Assembly (NCBI RefSeq): GCF_003597395.2
Contig: NC_133773.1
Coordinates: forward strand, 123,102,483-123,166,482
Reading direction: 5' to 3'
From: Chelonoidis abingdonii
Lineage: Eukaryota > Chordata > Testudines > Testudinidae
Length of the DNA stretch: 64,000 nucleotides
A program made the position numbers and the translations under genes. Each line of letters starts with the position of its first letter. The stretch's first letter is position 1. The notes under the pieces were generated by a model. That model was not told where the DNA came from. It saw nothing but the letters and a program-made list of their open reading frames with translations, and ran no database searches. Shown here piece after piece: positions 22,235 to 32,647 of the stretch.

Positions 22235-25107
22235 GCTTAAGGAGCAATCGGGGAAGACAAGGCTGCTGCAGAGAAGCTAAATGCATTCTTTACATTGATC
22301 TTCACTGCAGAGGATACGAAGGAGATTCCCACATCTGAGCCATTCTTCTTAGGTGACAGGTCAGAGGAAGTGTCCCAGGCTGAGGTGCCAACAGTAGAGG
22401 CTTTGTAACAAACTGATAAATTAAACAGTAATATAATCACCAGAACCTGATGGCATGGGTGGTGGGTGACAAGCAGGCTTGGAGAGGCTAGGCCCCGGCT
22501 GGCCCACCCCTTCTACCCGGGGCCCCACACCTCCTGCCCCTCTTCCCCTGCTGGAGCCCAGAGCCCTCCTCTAGCCCCAGAATGCCCAGTGGGTGGGTAG
22601 ACAGTGCGCCTCGGTGGGTGGATAGACAGTGCACCTGGTAAGTGGCCGGTGCAAGCACCGGCTCCAGTTGCCCTGCATTCCTGGCTACAGGCTAGCCCCC
22701 ACTAGCCCCAGGGGAAGGGTGCCAGAACCCTCCCAAAAGTCAGGGGGAGGGAGCCAGGGAGGCAAAGGTAGCCCCCTGCCCATGTATCAGGCCCTCCACC
22801 CAGGGCAGGTGGAGGGACCCAGGCTCCTCACAGCTGCCTGTGCAGCTCTCCTGACCTGGCTCCAGCTAGGGAAGGGGTGCTTCAGAACCACCACCTAGCC
22901 ATTGAAAAAGGTGGGCCAGCAGTTGTGGGAAACCACGCTGGACCTTCCCCTGCCCATGGTGTGGGGGGCCATAGCAGCCCCCGGCCCATGTCCCCATGAA
23001 TCTGCAGCTCCTCACAGCTGCCCATGCACGGCTCTTACCATGGCTGGGCTGTGGCTCCGAGTCCCTCCCCCCAACCCCCCCAGCCGGAGCCAGGTCAGGG
23101 GGAGCCATGCAGGCAGCTGTGGGGAGCTGGTGTGGAGTCACAGACCCTCCTCCTGCCCCAGGTGGCCAGGTAACCCAGGTAGTGAGGACATGGGCTGAGG
23201 GACATGGGCAGGTGGTGGGGTCTCAGGGGGAAGAGGAGAGGAAATGGGTGTGGTCCATCCTGGTAAAAAGTGGACAGGTCAGGCCTCTTCACTTTCAAAA
23301 AATGTCCCCTTGGTCCCTCCCCCTGTTCTGGTGCCCCTGGCCCAGGGCTCGGCCACACGGGAAAGAAGAATCATGTCAGGAAGCAAGAGGGAGTCTGGGG
23401 GTGGAGTGTGGGCGGGGCCACACAGGCAGTTTGGGTAGGCTGAGCCTTCCCCTGACTTTGATACCCACCACCCATGCCTGATGGTATTCACCATTCGCAA
23501 GGAATTCAGATATGAAATTGCAGAACGACTAACTGTGGTATGCAACCTATTGATTAAATCAGCCTCCATTCCAGATGACTGGAGGATAGCTAATGTGACG
23601 CTGATTTTTTGAAAAAAGGCTCCAAACACAATCCTGGCATTTACAAGCCAGTAAGCCTAACTTTAGTATTAGCCAAATTGGCTGAAACTATAGTAAGGAA
23701 TAGAATGAACAGACACATAGATAAACATGATATGTTGGGGAAGAGTCAACACAGCTTTTATAAACGGAATTCATGCCTCACCAATCTGTTAGCATTTTTG
23801 AGGAGGTCACAAACATGTAGACAAGAGTAATCTAGTGAATATAGTGTACTTGGACTTTCAGAATGCTTTTTGATAAGATCCCTCACCAAAGGCTCTCAGG
23901 GAAAGTAAGGAGATCTGGGATAAGAGGGAAGGGCCTCTCATGGATCAGTAACATGGTTAAAAGACAGGAAACAAAGGACAGGAACAAATCATCACTTTTC
24001 ACAATGGAGAGAGGTGAATAGCGGGGTCCCCCAAGGATCTGTACTGGGACCAGTGCTGTTCAACAAATTGATAAATAATCTGAAAAAAGAAATAAACAAC
24101 AAGATTGCAAAATCTGCAGACAGTACAAAGTTACTCAAGACAGTTAAGTCCGAAGCTGACTGGGAAGAGTTACAACGGGATCTCACAAAACTGGGTGACT
24201 AGGCAACAAAATGGCAGATGAAAAATTCAATTCTGATAAATGCAAAACATAATCCCAACTATACATACAAAATTATGGGGTCTAAATTAGCTGTTACTGC
24301 TCAAGAAAGAGACCTCAGAATCATTGTGGATGTTTTCAAAGAACTATCTGCTCAAAGTGCCAGCAGTCAAAACGCTAAAAAAATGTTACGAAGCATTAGG
24401 TAAGGAATAGATAATAAGACAGAAAATATCATAATGCCACTATATAAATCCACGGTATGCCCTTGAATACTGTCTGCAGTTCTGGTTGCCCCATCTCAAA
24501 AAAGATATATCAGAACTGGAAGAAGTACAGAGAAGAGCAACAAAAGTGATTAGGGTTATGGAACAGCTTCTGTATGCGGAGAGACTAAAAAGACTGGGAC
24601 TGTTCAGCTTGGAAAAGGTTACTGAGGGGGGATATGACAAAGGACTATAAAATAATGACCGGTGTAGAGAAAAAGTGTCATTTACCCCTTCATATAACAC
24701 AAGAGCTAGGAGTCACCCAGTGAAATTAATAGGCAGTAGGTTTAAAACAAACACAAGGAAGCACTTCTTCAGACAATGCACAGTCAACCTGCAGAACTCA
24801 CTGCCAGGGGATGTTAAAGGCTGAATGTATAGCTGATTTTAAAAAGTATTAAATAAGTCATGGAGTATAGGTCCATCAGTGGCTATCCACCAAGATGGTC
24901 ATGGACATAACCCCTTGCTCTGGATGTTCCTAAACCTCGGACAGCTAGAAGCTGGGACTGGATGACGGGACAGATCACTCGATAAATTGCCCTGTTTTGT
25001 TCTCTTCCTCTGAAGCATCTGGCATTGGCCACTGTCAGAAGACAGGATATTGGGCTAGATGGACCACTGGTCTGACCTAGTACGGCCATTCTTATTTTCT
25101 TATGTAT
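22235..25107 (+). mobile_element. L3/CR1-like LINE, decayed, split by a hAT-type element
   Basis: Plus-strand text 22235-22453 translates to AEKLNAFFTLIFTAEDTKEI. After the insertion at 22454-23476 the LINE resumes with SIPDDW-like and KKGSKHNPGIYKPVSLTL segments, a [20 protein letters not shown] block (near 24020) and a KICRQYKV-like remnant of the FADD region. It ends at 25107 with 'gggctagatggaccactggt', 'ctgacctagtacggccattc' and TTCTTATTTTCTTATG, the L3-type terminus. Many stops and shifts show an older insertion than CR1 copy A. Confidence 0.78.
22446..23484. mobile_element. GC-rich hAT-type element with 8-bp TSD CCTGATGG
   Basis: The element occupies 22454-23476. Both ends carry the perfect 14-bp inverted repeat CATGGGTGGTGGGT, and both flanks carry CCTGATGG (22446-22453 and 23477-23484). 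Eight-base duplications are typical of hAT transposons. It is about 1 kb, GC-rich, and lacks any frame with transposase motifs, so it is non-autonomous. The several overlapping 60-160 codon frames are a by-product of GC content. It inserted into the L3-like LINE. Confidence 0.85.
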
Positions 25108-25137
25108 TTACCTATGAAAGTTTTACACATAGTCCAT

Positions 25138-25250
25138 TGTCCCAATCCAGCAAACCTCTGAAGCATATGTTTAACTTTCAATCAGATTTGAACTGGACTA
25201 TTTATGTGCTAAAAGTTAAGCATACCGAGTGCTTGGTAGATCAGAAGTTT
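25138..25250. repeat. palindromic MITE-like fragment
   Basis: 'cccaatccagcaaacctctg', 'catatgtttaactttcaatc' and the later 'tgtgctaaaagttaagcata' form an imperfect fold-back. Same group as 5036-5122. Confidence 0.45.
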
Positions 25251-25469
25251 TGTGATATTATTTGAGTAATGACTAGAATTTGCTGGGTTCTATATTGGAG
25301 GCTGTACCTGATCATCATCAACAATTACTTGTGCACTAGTAAAAAAACCTATGCCAGAAAAGGTGGAGGTAGGTAAGAAACAAGGCAAATCAGAGGAATA
25401 AATAAGCTTACAGCCTGATATACATTATAGAATTTTTTAAAAAGCTATGGTCTGAAAAGCCCAACACAG

Positions 25470-25580
25470 GATCGGATTGACCACTGGATTACATCAGTTT
25501 TACACTGGCATGACTCCAATGAAATCAATGAACAGAGTCACACCACTGTAAATCTGATGTGACAGAATGATCAGGCCACT
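25470..25580. repeat. near-palindromic repeat
   Basis: 'catcagttttacactggcat' and 'gtcacaccactgtaaatctg' are near reverse complements around a 'aatgaaatcaatga' centre. It is a decayed fold-back element with no coding content. Confidence 0.5.
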
Positions 25581-26168
25581 AAACTCTTCAAGACAGATTG
25601 TGAGAATGCCATGTCCATTGCTCACTTATTCCTGGTATATCTATTTACCATGTTCAGGGTCCAACAGGGCCCTGAAGGACTTAGCCAGTGATGAACACAC
25701 TGTTCGTATTGTCTGAATGCAAGGTAACAAACCACACCTGCTTTGTTAACTTTGTTTTGGGCTCTAATCTTACTTTCAAGTTTTCTGTAGATGGCTCCTC
25801 TCCTGCAACCTGAGACCCTTTAGTTTTACACTATGTTCAAATGCAAATCCCTCGGATTACACATGGGAGCTTTAAACATGCTTATTTATAGCCCAGCAGA
25901 TGGGTTTGATGTCATAAACAAACCACTCCCTGTTACCAAGTTACAGATACCTTCTAATTTTTTCCTTCTCTAGTGAATACTCAGTCCTAGCTCTGCCCAT
26001 CTTCTCATCTGAATCCAGTGCAGTTAAAATTATTGGCTCCAATTCTCATGTACACTAAGGGTGCTTTCCACCACTCCGGCCACATAAAAGGGACTTTAAC
26101 ATGGGTGAAGCTGTAACGAATACCCACCCCAAGACCCTCTTTTCACTGCCACAGTTGTATAAAGGAGG

Positions 26169-26402
26169 CATTAGTGCAGTGGTTCTCAAACTTTTGTACT
26201 GGTGATCCCTTTAATGTAGCAGGTCTCTGAATGCGACCCCCTAATAAATTAAAAACACTTTTTTATACATTTAACACCATTATAAATGCTGGAGGCAAAG
26301 TGGGGTTTGGGGTCGAGGCTGACAGCTCACGACTCCCCAGGTAATAACATCACAACCCCCTGAGGGGTCCCAACCCCCAGTTTGAGAACCCCTGCATTAG
26401 TG
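26169..26402. mobile_element. non-autonomous hAT (Charlie-like) element, TSD CATTAGTG
   Basis: The element at 26177-26394 (218 bp) begins CAGTGGTTCTCAAAC and ends GTTTGAGAACCCCTG, a near-perfect 15-bp inverted repeat with one mismatch. The eight bases CATTAGTG flank it on both sides. The ends closely resemble the hAT-Charlie/MER5 group. No transposase is present. Confidence 0.9.
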
Positions 26403-27439
26403 CAATTGTGAAACAGGCACATTGGCTTACAGAGCTACATCAATTTACACAAGTTGAAGATCTGACCCACTATGATCAATTAAACTCAATATGCAAGGTT
26501 AAATACCTAGGAGGGTGCATACACTAAAAAGCAAACTATTTCACCATGGAAGAGCAGAGCTACTATTTCCAAGGCACATACAGCACTATAGCAATCCAGG
26601 GTCCAATGGGTTTTGATTAAAGATTGAGTAGCAAGACCTAAAGAAAAGATGGGTGGATATATGGTAAAGCTGATCTTATATAGCAGGCCTTGTTTTTCTA
26701 CACCTGAGGTTCAGGTTGCAAGTTCGCTGCCTTGTCTTTGACTGTAACCTGGCTAAGGACAGAGAAACCATGCACAGCACATTCCACTCACAACTTTATA
26801 GTAGGGTTTTGCAGGGCCATATTTATTTAGTAGGGAAACTGCAGGACTCCACTCAAGGCCACAGTAGGTTTGCAGAGCAGCATTCGTAGAAGTTATGTGA
26901 ATTTGTTCCTGCCACAGCATGGTAGAGGTGATCATTTAAAGCATGAAGAGTCACACCCTCTGTTTTTTTAATTTATAGTCAAATCTATGCCAGCCATCAC
27001 CAAATTCTCTGTGCACCTCAGATACATTGGGCTTGTATATACTCCTGAACTATTTCCTAAATAGTAATGCTCCATGCAGTTCAGTGTTATGCTGCACATG
27101 TTAGAAAGGTATCATAACATAAACACTGAGAGCCTCAAGAATAACTTGAGCCAAAATAAAGATGATCTCTATATGGGATCAAACTTTAGTTGTCCAGGGT
27201 AATGTAATGACATCGTGACACTAGCAGGCCAAGTGCCAGCTCATGTCAAAGTCCCTGTATCTCAGCTAGACACTAACAGATACATAGCTGTAATCTGTCT
27301 GGCTCACTTGTGGGTTGATATTGATAAAATAGGCATTAGAATTATAAGGAAGAATTTAGTGTTTAGATTCATTTGAATACTTGTGAGATGCTGCATGCTT
27401 TAATCTTACTTGTAATATCTGTGTTCCATGTTGTAAGGT
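26403..27439. other. ABLIM2 intron, nothing recognised
   Basis: AT-rich sequence without coding features. The first 60 bases ('acatcaatttacacaagttg') may belong to an old fold-back repeat that the hAT element entered. Confidence 0.35.
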
Positions 27440-28400
27440 AATATTTGAATGGCTGTACTGTGAGCCTCTGTGACTATGTGAATCGCCATACTGAAGAGGG
27501 ATATTAATTAATTGTTATGCCCCTTCTGAAGGAGGAGACCCATCAATACCGGAAAGGCTATGAGTGGTTCTTACAATTGGAAACTCCACATCTGGATGGA
27601 GGAATCCTCAATAAAAGGACTAAAAACTTATTGTTGTTCTGCTTTGCTCCCTGTGAAGCGGAGTCATGCAAGTGGACTCATCCCATCAGATGAGTTTGCA
27701 TCTCACATCACACAGCAGGAGGGGGATGAAAACCTTGAACAAATGCAGCGAGGTATCTCTATGCTGCTTGGAGATGCTGGGTCAGCAAGCTGTTTCTAGG
27801 CATAAACAAGAGATCCCCAGCAGCTTTGCTTGGGTTAGCCCTAAAGGACAAATAGAATTTGACGATTATAGAAGCCTATAGACTTTTGAAAACCTAAGAC
27901 TGTAACTCATTCGTGTATCTGTGTTTGCTTGCTTTAACTTTGTAAATAACTCTCTAATTTAATAAATCTTCATATAGTTCACCATAGGATTGGCTACAAG
28001 CATTGTCTTTGGTGTGAGACCTGAAGTGCAACTGACCTAGGGTAAGTGACTGGTCCTTTGGGATGAGGAGTAACCTGAATATTGCATGCGTCCGACGAAG
28101 TGAGTATTCACCCACGAAAGCTCATGCTCCGATACGCTTGTTAGTCTATAAGGTACCATAGAACTCTTTGCTGAATATTGCCGTGGTTCTTGGTGTATGG
28201 GACCATCTACAACATCACTCACTTGGGTGGCAAGACAGACTGGAGTACCCAAGGGAACTGTCTGTGACTACATGTTAAGGCTGTTAAAGTGCTTGAGGAG
28301 TTTGCACCTGGTACAACTGGTTGGTGAAATCTAACTGTTAGAACTCACAATCTGTCCTGTGGTTGGCCTAGAGGACAGAATTTCTCTAACATCACGTACC
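27440..28400 (+). mobile_element. LTR-like dispersed repeat, interrupted by a short retroposon
   Basis: Contains 'gtaaataactctctaattta' followed by AATAAA, then 'ggattggctacaagcattgt', 'ggtaagtgactggtcctttg' and 'ggtggcaagacagactggag', an order I recall from an abundant chelonian LTR-associated repeat. Ends are not resolved. An 85-bp element with an 11-bp TSD interrupts it at 28086-28170. No viral protein frame is visible. Confidence 0.4.
28075..28181 (-). mobile_element. truncated copy of the 'acgaaagctcatgct' repeat with 11-bp TSD
   Basis: The insert 28086-28170 is flanked by CTGAATATTGC on both sides (28075-28085 and 28171-28181). Its content ('ttcacccacgaaagctcatg', 'tgttagtctataaggtacca') matches the repeats at 39563-39684 and 42935-43123. 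An 11-bp duplication suggests target-primed or similar retroposition rather than a cut-and-paste transposon. Confidence 0.7.
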
Positions 28401-29699
28401 ATATGAAAAGCTATTGTGACAGATGCCCTAGGAGTGAACTAGAAAATAGATTTAGTTTGAATTGTATAGCCCTAATAGTCAATATTTTATCATGTTTTGT
28501 CGTTCTCTTTCATATTTTTCTACTGCTTTAATGAAAAAAAATAAAACAGCATTCTCATAGCTGTTAACCAAAGGATTTACAGCCTAAAGAAAAGAGCATT
28601 GCCTTATATTTCAATGGTACAAAGTTTAAATCCTGTTATTACACTTTTATTAAAACTGACTTGAATGGTAGCTCTGTCTGAGTAAAGACAGAGTAAAGAT
28701 TTAGGAACTGGGCCCAATGCAAGGGACACCCAGACAGATGTCCTGTAGTTCCAGACTGATAGGATGAGTTGCAGAAATTAGATTTTTTACTTGGTCTACA
28801 AAAGATGCTTCTGCACCTTCAGTACATCAGTCTGGAACATATTCCGGACCTCACTGATTTTATTGGAGAGTTCCTGGCGTTCATAGGATTGTTATTACTA
28901 CCTTTAACCTGGATCTGTTTCCTCACAGTTATAAGTCAGAACAATCATTAACTGATGTATTAGCTTTTCAACCCTCTTTTTGACATTTCTCTTTGTTCTG
29001 GAACATAGTGGAGCTTTATCTGGGGAACCTGATAGAGATAGGGTAGGACTTTGAACCTTTGGTGGCAATTTCATTATTTTTATATATTTATATATGTCAT
29101 TTCAAATAAAAGAAGTCTATAAGCAAGCTGTTGGCATCTGGATAATTCATGAAACTCACAATACACACAGAGATAATCATGTAGCAATATAATACATTCA
29201 ATTGTTTTGACAGCTAGTAAGCCAGGCAGCAGAATATACCCCATTCCACTCCACTTCCCTTTCCACAACTAATGCTCTCTCAAATAAATTGGTTCTATGT
29301 ATTACTTATGTGCTCACAAGTAACTGTTACTCCTCCCAGTGTAAGATCACCTGCCATTAAAAAAAAGCAGTTGGATAAGACTATGCTGCACCTCATCGCA
29401 CACCTCCCCTAAACTCAGTACAGATCCAGTTATACCCTTTGTTCATGGGCTTTTAGCTAGTTTACAATCTTCATGTTCATGTCCAAAGCTTTAAAGGTAT
29501 GATTTTGTGAGTAATGTTATCAGATGCTTTATTAAATCCTAACATATATTTTGTGTTCCCTTCATCCACTAAAGTTTATCATGTTATTAAAAAAGGACCA
29601 CACAATAAAGTTGGCCTAACAACTTGTGCAAATTTTAATTATTTATTTAACCCGTGCTACCTATAGCCAATGGTTCCTTTACCTTCCATCCCACACTGA
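28401..29699. other. ABLIM2 intron, nothing recognised
   Basis: AT-rich intronic DNA, no exon, RNA gene or bounded repeat recognised. Confidence 0.4.
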
Positions 29700-29985
29700 A
29701 GTGGTAAGTTTGCATTAGAATACTGTCTACAGTTCTGAAAAAGTAGACACCAGAAAGATGTCAATGGATTGGAAGGAGTTCACAAACAAGCAACAAAATG
29801 AACATGAGATTTGATTTATGAGGAAAGATTAAAAGACCTAAATAGGTATAAACTTGGCAAAATGATGACTAAGGTAAAATATGATAAATGTCTACAAGTA
29901 TTTGAAGGGTCTAAACACCAAGGGGGTGATTATCAGCTGGAGTAAACTGACATAGCTCCATTGACTTCACTGGTGTTATGCTGAA
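29700..29985 (+). mobile_element. decayed CR1/L3-like fragment
   Basis: 'attagaatactgtctacagt', 'ggattggaaggagttcacaa', 'caagcaacaaaatgaacatg' and 'gaggaaagattaaaagacct' are eroded forms of the RT C-terminal coding blocks seen intact in copies A and B ([29 protein letters not shown]). No open frame remains. Confidence 0.6.
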
Positions 29986-30952
29986 GGTCTGTTCACAAAG
30001 AAGACTGCCAGTTTAGGGTGGTTTTGGCAATTATTCATTTTGGGTTAGGCCGGGTGATAGGAATCAGGGAATTCATGACAAGTTCCCTAGAGGAAACAGA
30101 TGTGAGCAGGCTTAGGTCTCGTTTCTTTTAATCATTAGGGATAATGTATTAAAAAGATTATTTTCTTCTTTTTTGGATGTTTTTTTTCCTGCTTCATGGG
30201 CTCCAAACATGTATCAGGGTAAAATATAGTGTTTTTCATCTGACCTCATGTGAGACATTCCTCCTCTCTTCCTAAGACTTTAATGTATAAAATTTCATTT
30301 GTGAATACAATTTTCCATTTGTCAGAAGAACATTCCACGGCATGTTACTATTATTGAATAAAACTTAACGGATTGTTTAAAATAGGAAAAAGAAAACAAA
30401 ATAGGAAAAATTCCCAATCTAGCCAAAACACAATTTCTTTTGCTGACTGGAACTCTGCAGGTATCCCCAGTGTCATCAGTATACTTTTGTAGGATGCTAA
30501 AGAGAAAACATCAACTTCATCCCTGAAAGTATGAGAGATTTTTCTGGAGGTTGTATTGAGTTAACATGATCATTTTACCACCCACGTTCTAGTGTATATG
30601 AATTCAAAATCCACTTCAAAAAATAGATGTTTGGGATACACACAGTATAAGCACCTAACTGAAGACTCCTGAAAAGACATAAAATTACAAACCAATCTGG
30701 AAAGTGATAAAAGAAGAGATCAGAGGATTGACCCTACTTCCACTGAAAGGAATGGCAGAACTTCTGCTTATTTCAATGGGAGTATGGTTGGGCCTATGTT
30801 TGGGGAAGAAGGCCCCTTTAGCAGACTTAACTTTGAATAGATCTAAATTAAAAAGTTGTCTTTGGAAAAATTATTGAATTTTGTTTTCTGTTCTCTAATC
30901 AATTCATTTCAACTATAAAGGAGTTAGAATTCAGCAGCAATGTTTGTTAGAT
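29986..30952. other. ABLIM2 intron, little recognised
   Basis: 30715-30790 ('tccactgaaaggaatggcag', 'atttcaatgggagtatggtt') is probably a palindromic-repeat remnant. Nothing else was seen. Confidence 0.35.
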
Positions 30953-31350
30953 GAGAAAGAGTCCTGTGGCACCTTATAGACCAGGGGTAGGCAACCTATG
31001 GCACGTGTGCCAAAGCCGGCATGCGAGCTGATTTTCAGTGCCACTCACATTGCCTGGGTCCTGGCCACTGGTCCGGGGGACTCTGCATTTTAATTTAATG
31101 TTAAATGAAGCTTCTTAAACATTTAAAAAACTTTATATACAACAATAGTTTAGTTATATATTATAGACTTATAGAAAGAGACCTTCTAAAAACATTAAAA
31201 TGTATTACTGGCACGTGAAACCTTAAATTAGAGTGAATAAATGAAGACTCGGCACATCACTTCTGAAAGGTTGCCAATCCCTATTATAGACTAACAGAAG
31301 TACTGGAACATAAGCTTTTGTGAGTGAATACCCACTTTGTCTTGCATCTG
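30953..31350 (+). mobile_element. dispersed 'acgaaagctcatgct'-family repeat carrying a hAT insertion
   Basis: The left half reads 'gagtcctgtggcaccttata' and the right half resumes with 'ctaacagaagtactggaaca' and 'gagtgaatacccactttgtc'. Removing the hAT element at 30982-31283 and one TSD copy restores a continuous repeat matching 42970-43045. It is the most diverged copy of this family in the window. Confidence 0.75.
30974..31291. mobile_element. non-autonomous hAT element, TSD TTATAGAC
   Basis: 30982-31283 (302 bp) starts CAGGGGTAGGCAACC; its other end reversed is TAGGGATTGGCAACC. TTATAGAC occurs immediately outside both ends (30974-30981 and 31284-31291). CAGGGGT..GCAACC ends plus an 8-bp duplication identify a hAT-Charlie-like element. 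It is AT-rich inside and has no coding frame. Confidence 0.9.
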
Positions 31351-31737
31351 AAAAATATGTACTGATTTTAGTCCACTTTAAATACTTTAAGTTATGACCT
31401 TTATTCTGCTAGCTCTGTGGATGTAACTAAAATATTTGTTCCATTTAAAACACTGTATTATTGCTTATTTGTCTTCCTGTATAATTTTTCCACAAAATGA
31501 TATAGCATCAAACTGCATGAAGTCACATTATAATATCTAATATTGTCACTACACCTAATTTATTAAAGATTCATCCAGGTATTGAATATTACGTGCTGTG
31601 AGCTTTGTGCCGCGGGATTAATAAAGATGTACTTGTACTTGACAGAGGGAACAATATGAAGGAGAAACTCATTTGATGTGCCCTTGAAATGTGCTCAACT
31701 ATATTTTAAGCAGAATTAAAAATTAAACAAACTGCAC

Positions 31738-31870
31738 ACATGGCCCAGAGGATAAAGAACAGGTCTAGGAGTTCGGAGACCTGAGTTCTAAGCATAGTTG
31801 TGCTTTTAACCAGCTATGTGACCTTTAGCAATTCACTTCATCTCTCTGTGCTTTGATTTCCCATTCCAAC
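31738..31870 (+). mobile_element. MIR-type SINE, 3' truncated
   Basis: 'catggcccagaggataaaga', 'ggagacctgagttctaagca', 'agctatgtgacctttagcaa' and 'tcacttcatctctctgtgct' follow MIR order from the tRNA-like head to the core. Confidence 0.7.
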
Positions 31871-32403
31871 CTAAGGCTGCCAGCTCTTCTGGGGGATGGC
31901 CTTTTACTATGAGTTTGTACACTGCCTGCCACAGTGGGTTTCAGATCTCAGTTGGGGTCTCTATAATTTATAGCCTAAAAAATAGAGCATCTGTCTTGTA
32001 GATGGTGTTTGGAAATAAAATTGCAGTAAACTGCTGACTGGCAATAGCTAGGCAAATGGCCTATTAAAGATTAATTATCAATTTGTTCATTTATATGTTT
32101 AAAACAAAACAGACCCTTAAAGCCTACAAAGTTATCCTGCAAACTGGACACAGCTAATCTATGGAATCTTGTGTTCCTTTGTTGTTACCCTTGACTTCCA
32201 CCCCAGCCGTGCTGTGTTCCTCTCCCATCTTGTCCCTATTTAGGCTCCAATCTTGCAAAAAGCTCCAGCTGGGTGAACCCCTGCACTTGGAACTCACTGC
32301 AGGATCAGGGTCTTAGGAGCATAAACTCTTTGATGTGAGGACTGGCTTGTACTACAGATCTGTGCTGTTTCCAAAACAATGGGGCCACAATCTCCCGGGC
32401 ATT

Positions 32404-32491
32404 ATTGTAATATATATATATATTTATTATTGTAATATATTATATTTATTACTGCTGTTATTGATTTAATCAATAACAGCAGTAATAAATA
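32404..32491. repeat. AT microsatellite followed by a 23-bp perfect hairpin
   Basis: 32409-32440 is a TA/TTATTGTAATA-rich tract. Next, 32443-32465 and 32469-32491 are perfect reverse complements (23 bp each) separated by only three bases. The right arm stops 12 bases from the ABLIM2 donor at 32503, so in the pre-mRNA the hairpin would begin at intron position +13. Confidence 0.9.
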
Positions 32492-32503
32492 GTAAACACT
32501 TAC

Positions 32504-32647
32504 CTTTACAAACAAAGCACTTAATATGAAAATATTTGTTCTGAACTCTCAAAACTTCCCCTTTGCATGGGTTTCCGCAGTTATTGCAGAGAATTTCTGT
32601 ACCCGATGGTTTCTCCAGGTGGCTATGTACAGCCTGTGGTTGAGAAA
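32504..32647 (-). CDS. ABLIM2: ABLIM2 coding exon: N-terminal segment and first half of LIM domain 1
   Basis: A 144-bp minus-strand exon with a strong acceptor (CTTCTCTTTCTTTACAG) above 32647 and donor GTAAGTG from 32503. It enters and leaves in phase 1. The frame reads SQPQAVHSHLEKPSGTEILC, then NNCGNPCKGEVLRVQNKYFH, then IKCFVCK. LIM1 ligands visible are CNNC, HIKC and the first Cys of CFVCK; the next exon continues with V-CGCDL. The N-terminal SQPQA...LEK and ILCN..CGN are ABLIM2-like; ABLIM3 begins differently. The G of the preceding Val codon must come from an upstream exon (MSAV in human as I recall), which I could not find; the Met at 32678 is intronic. Confidence 0.93.

Noticed and set aside
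22454..23476. GC-rich block with overlapping frames as a CpG-island promoter or gene
   Set aside because: Bounded exactly by inverted ends and an 8-bp duplication, so it is a transposon. Frames overlap on both strands with no motif.
2676..32503. microRNA miR-95, which is hosted by ABLIM2 in mammals
   Set aside because: I saw no matching mature sequence. I recall the mammalian miRNA as L2-derived and mammal-restricted, so absence is expected.
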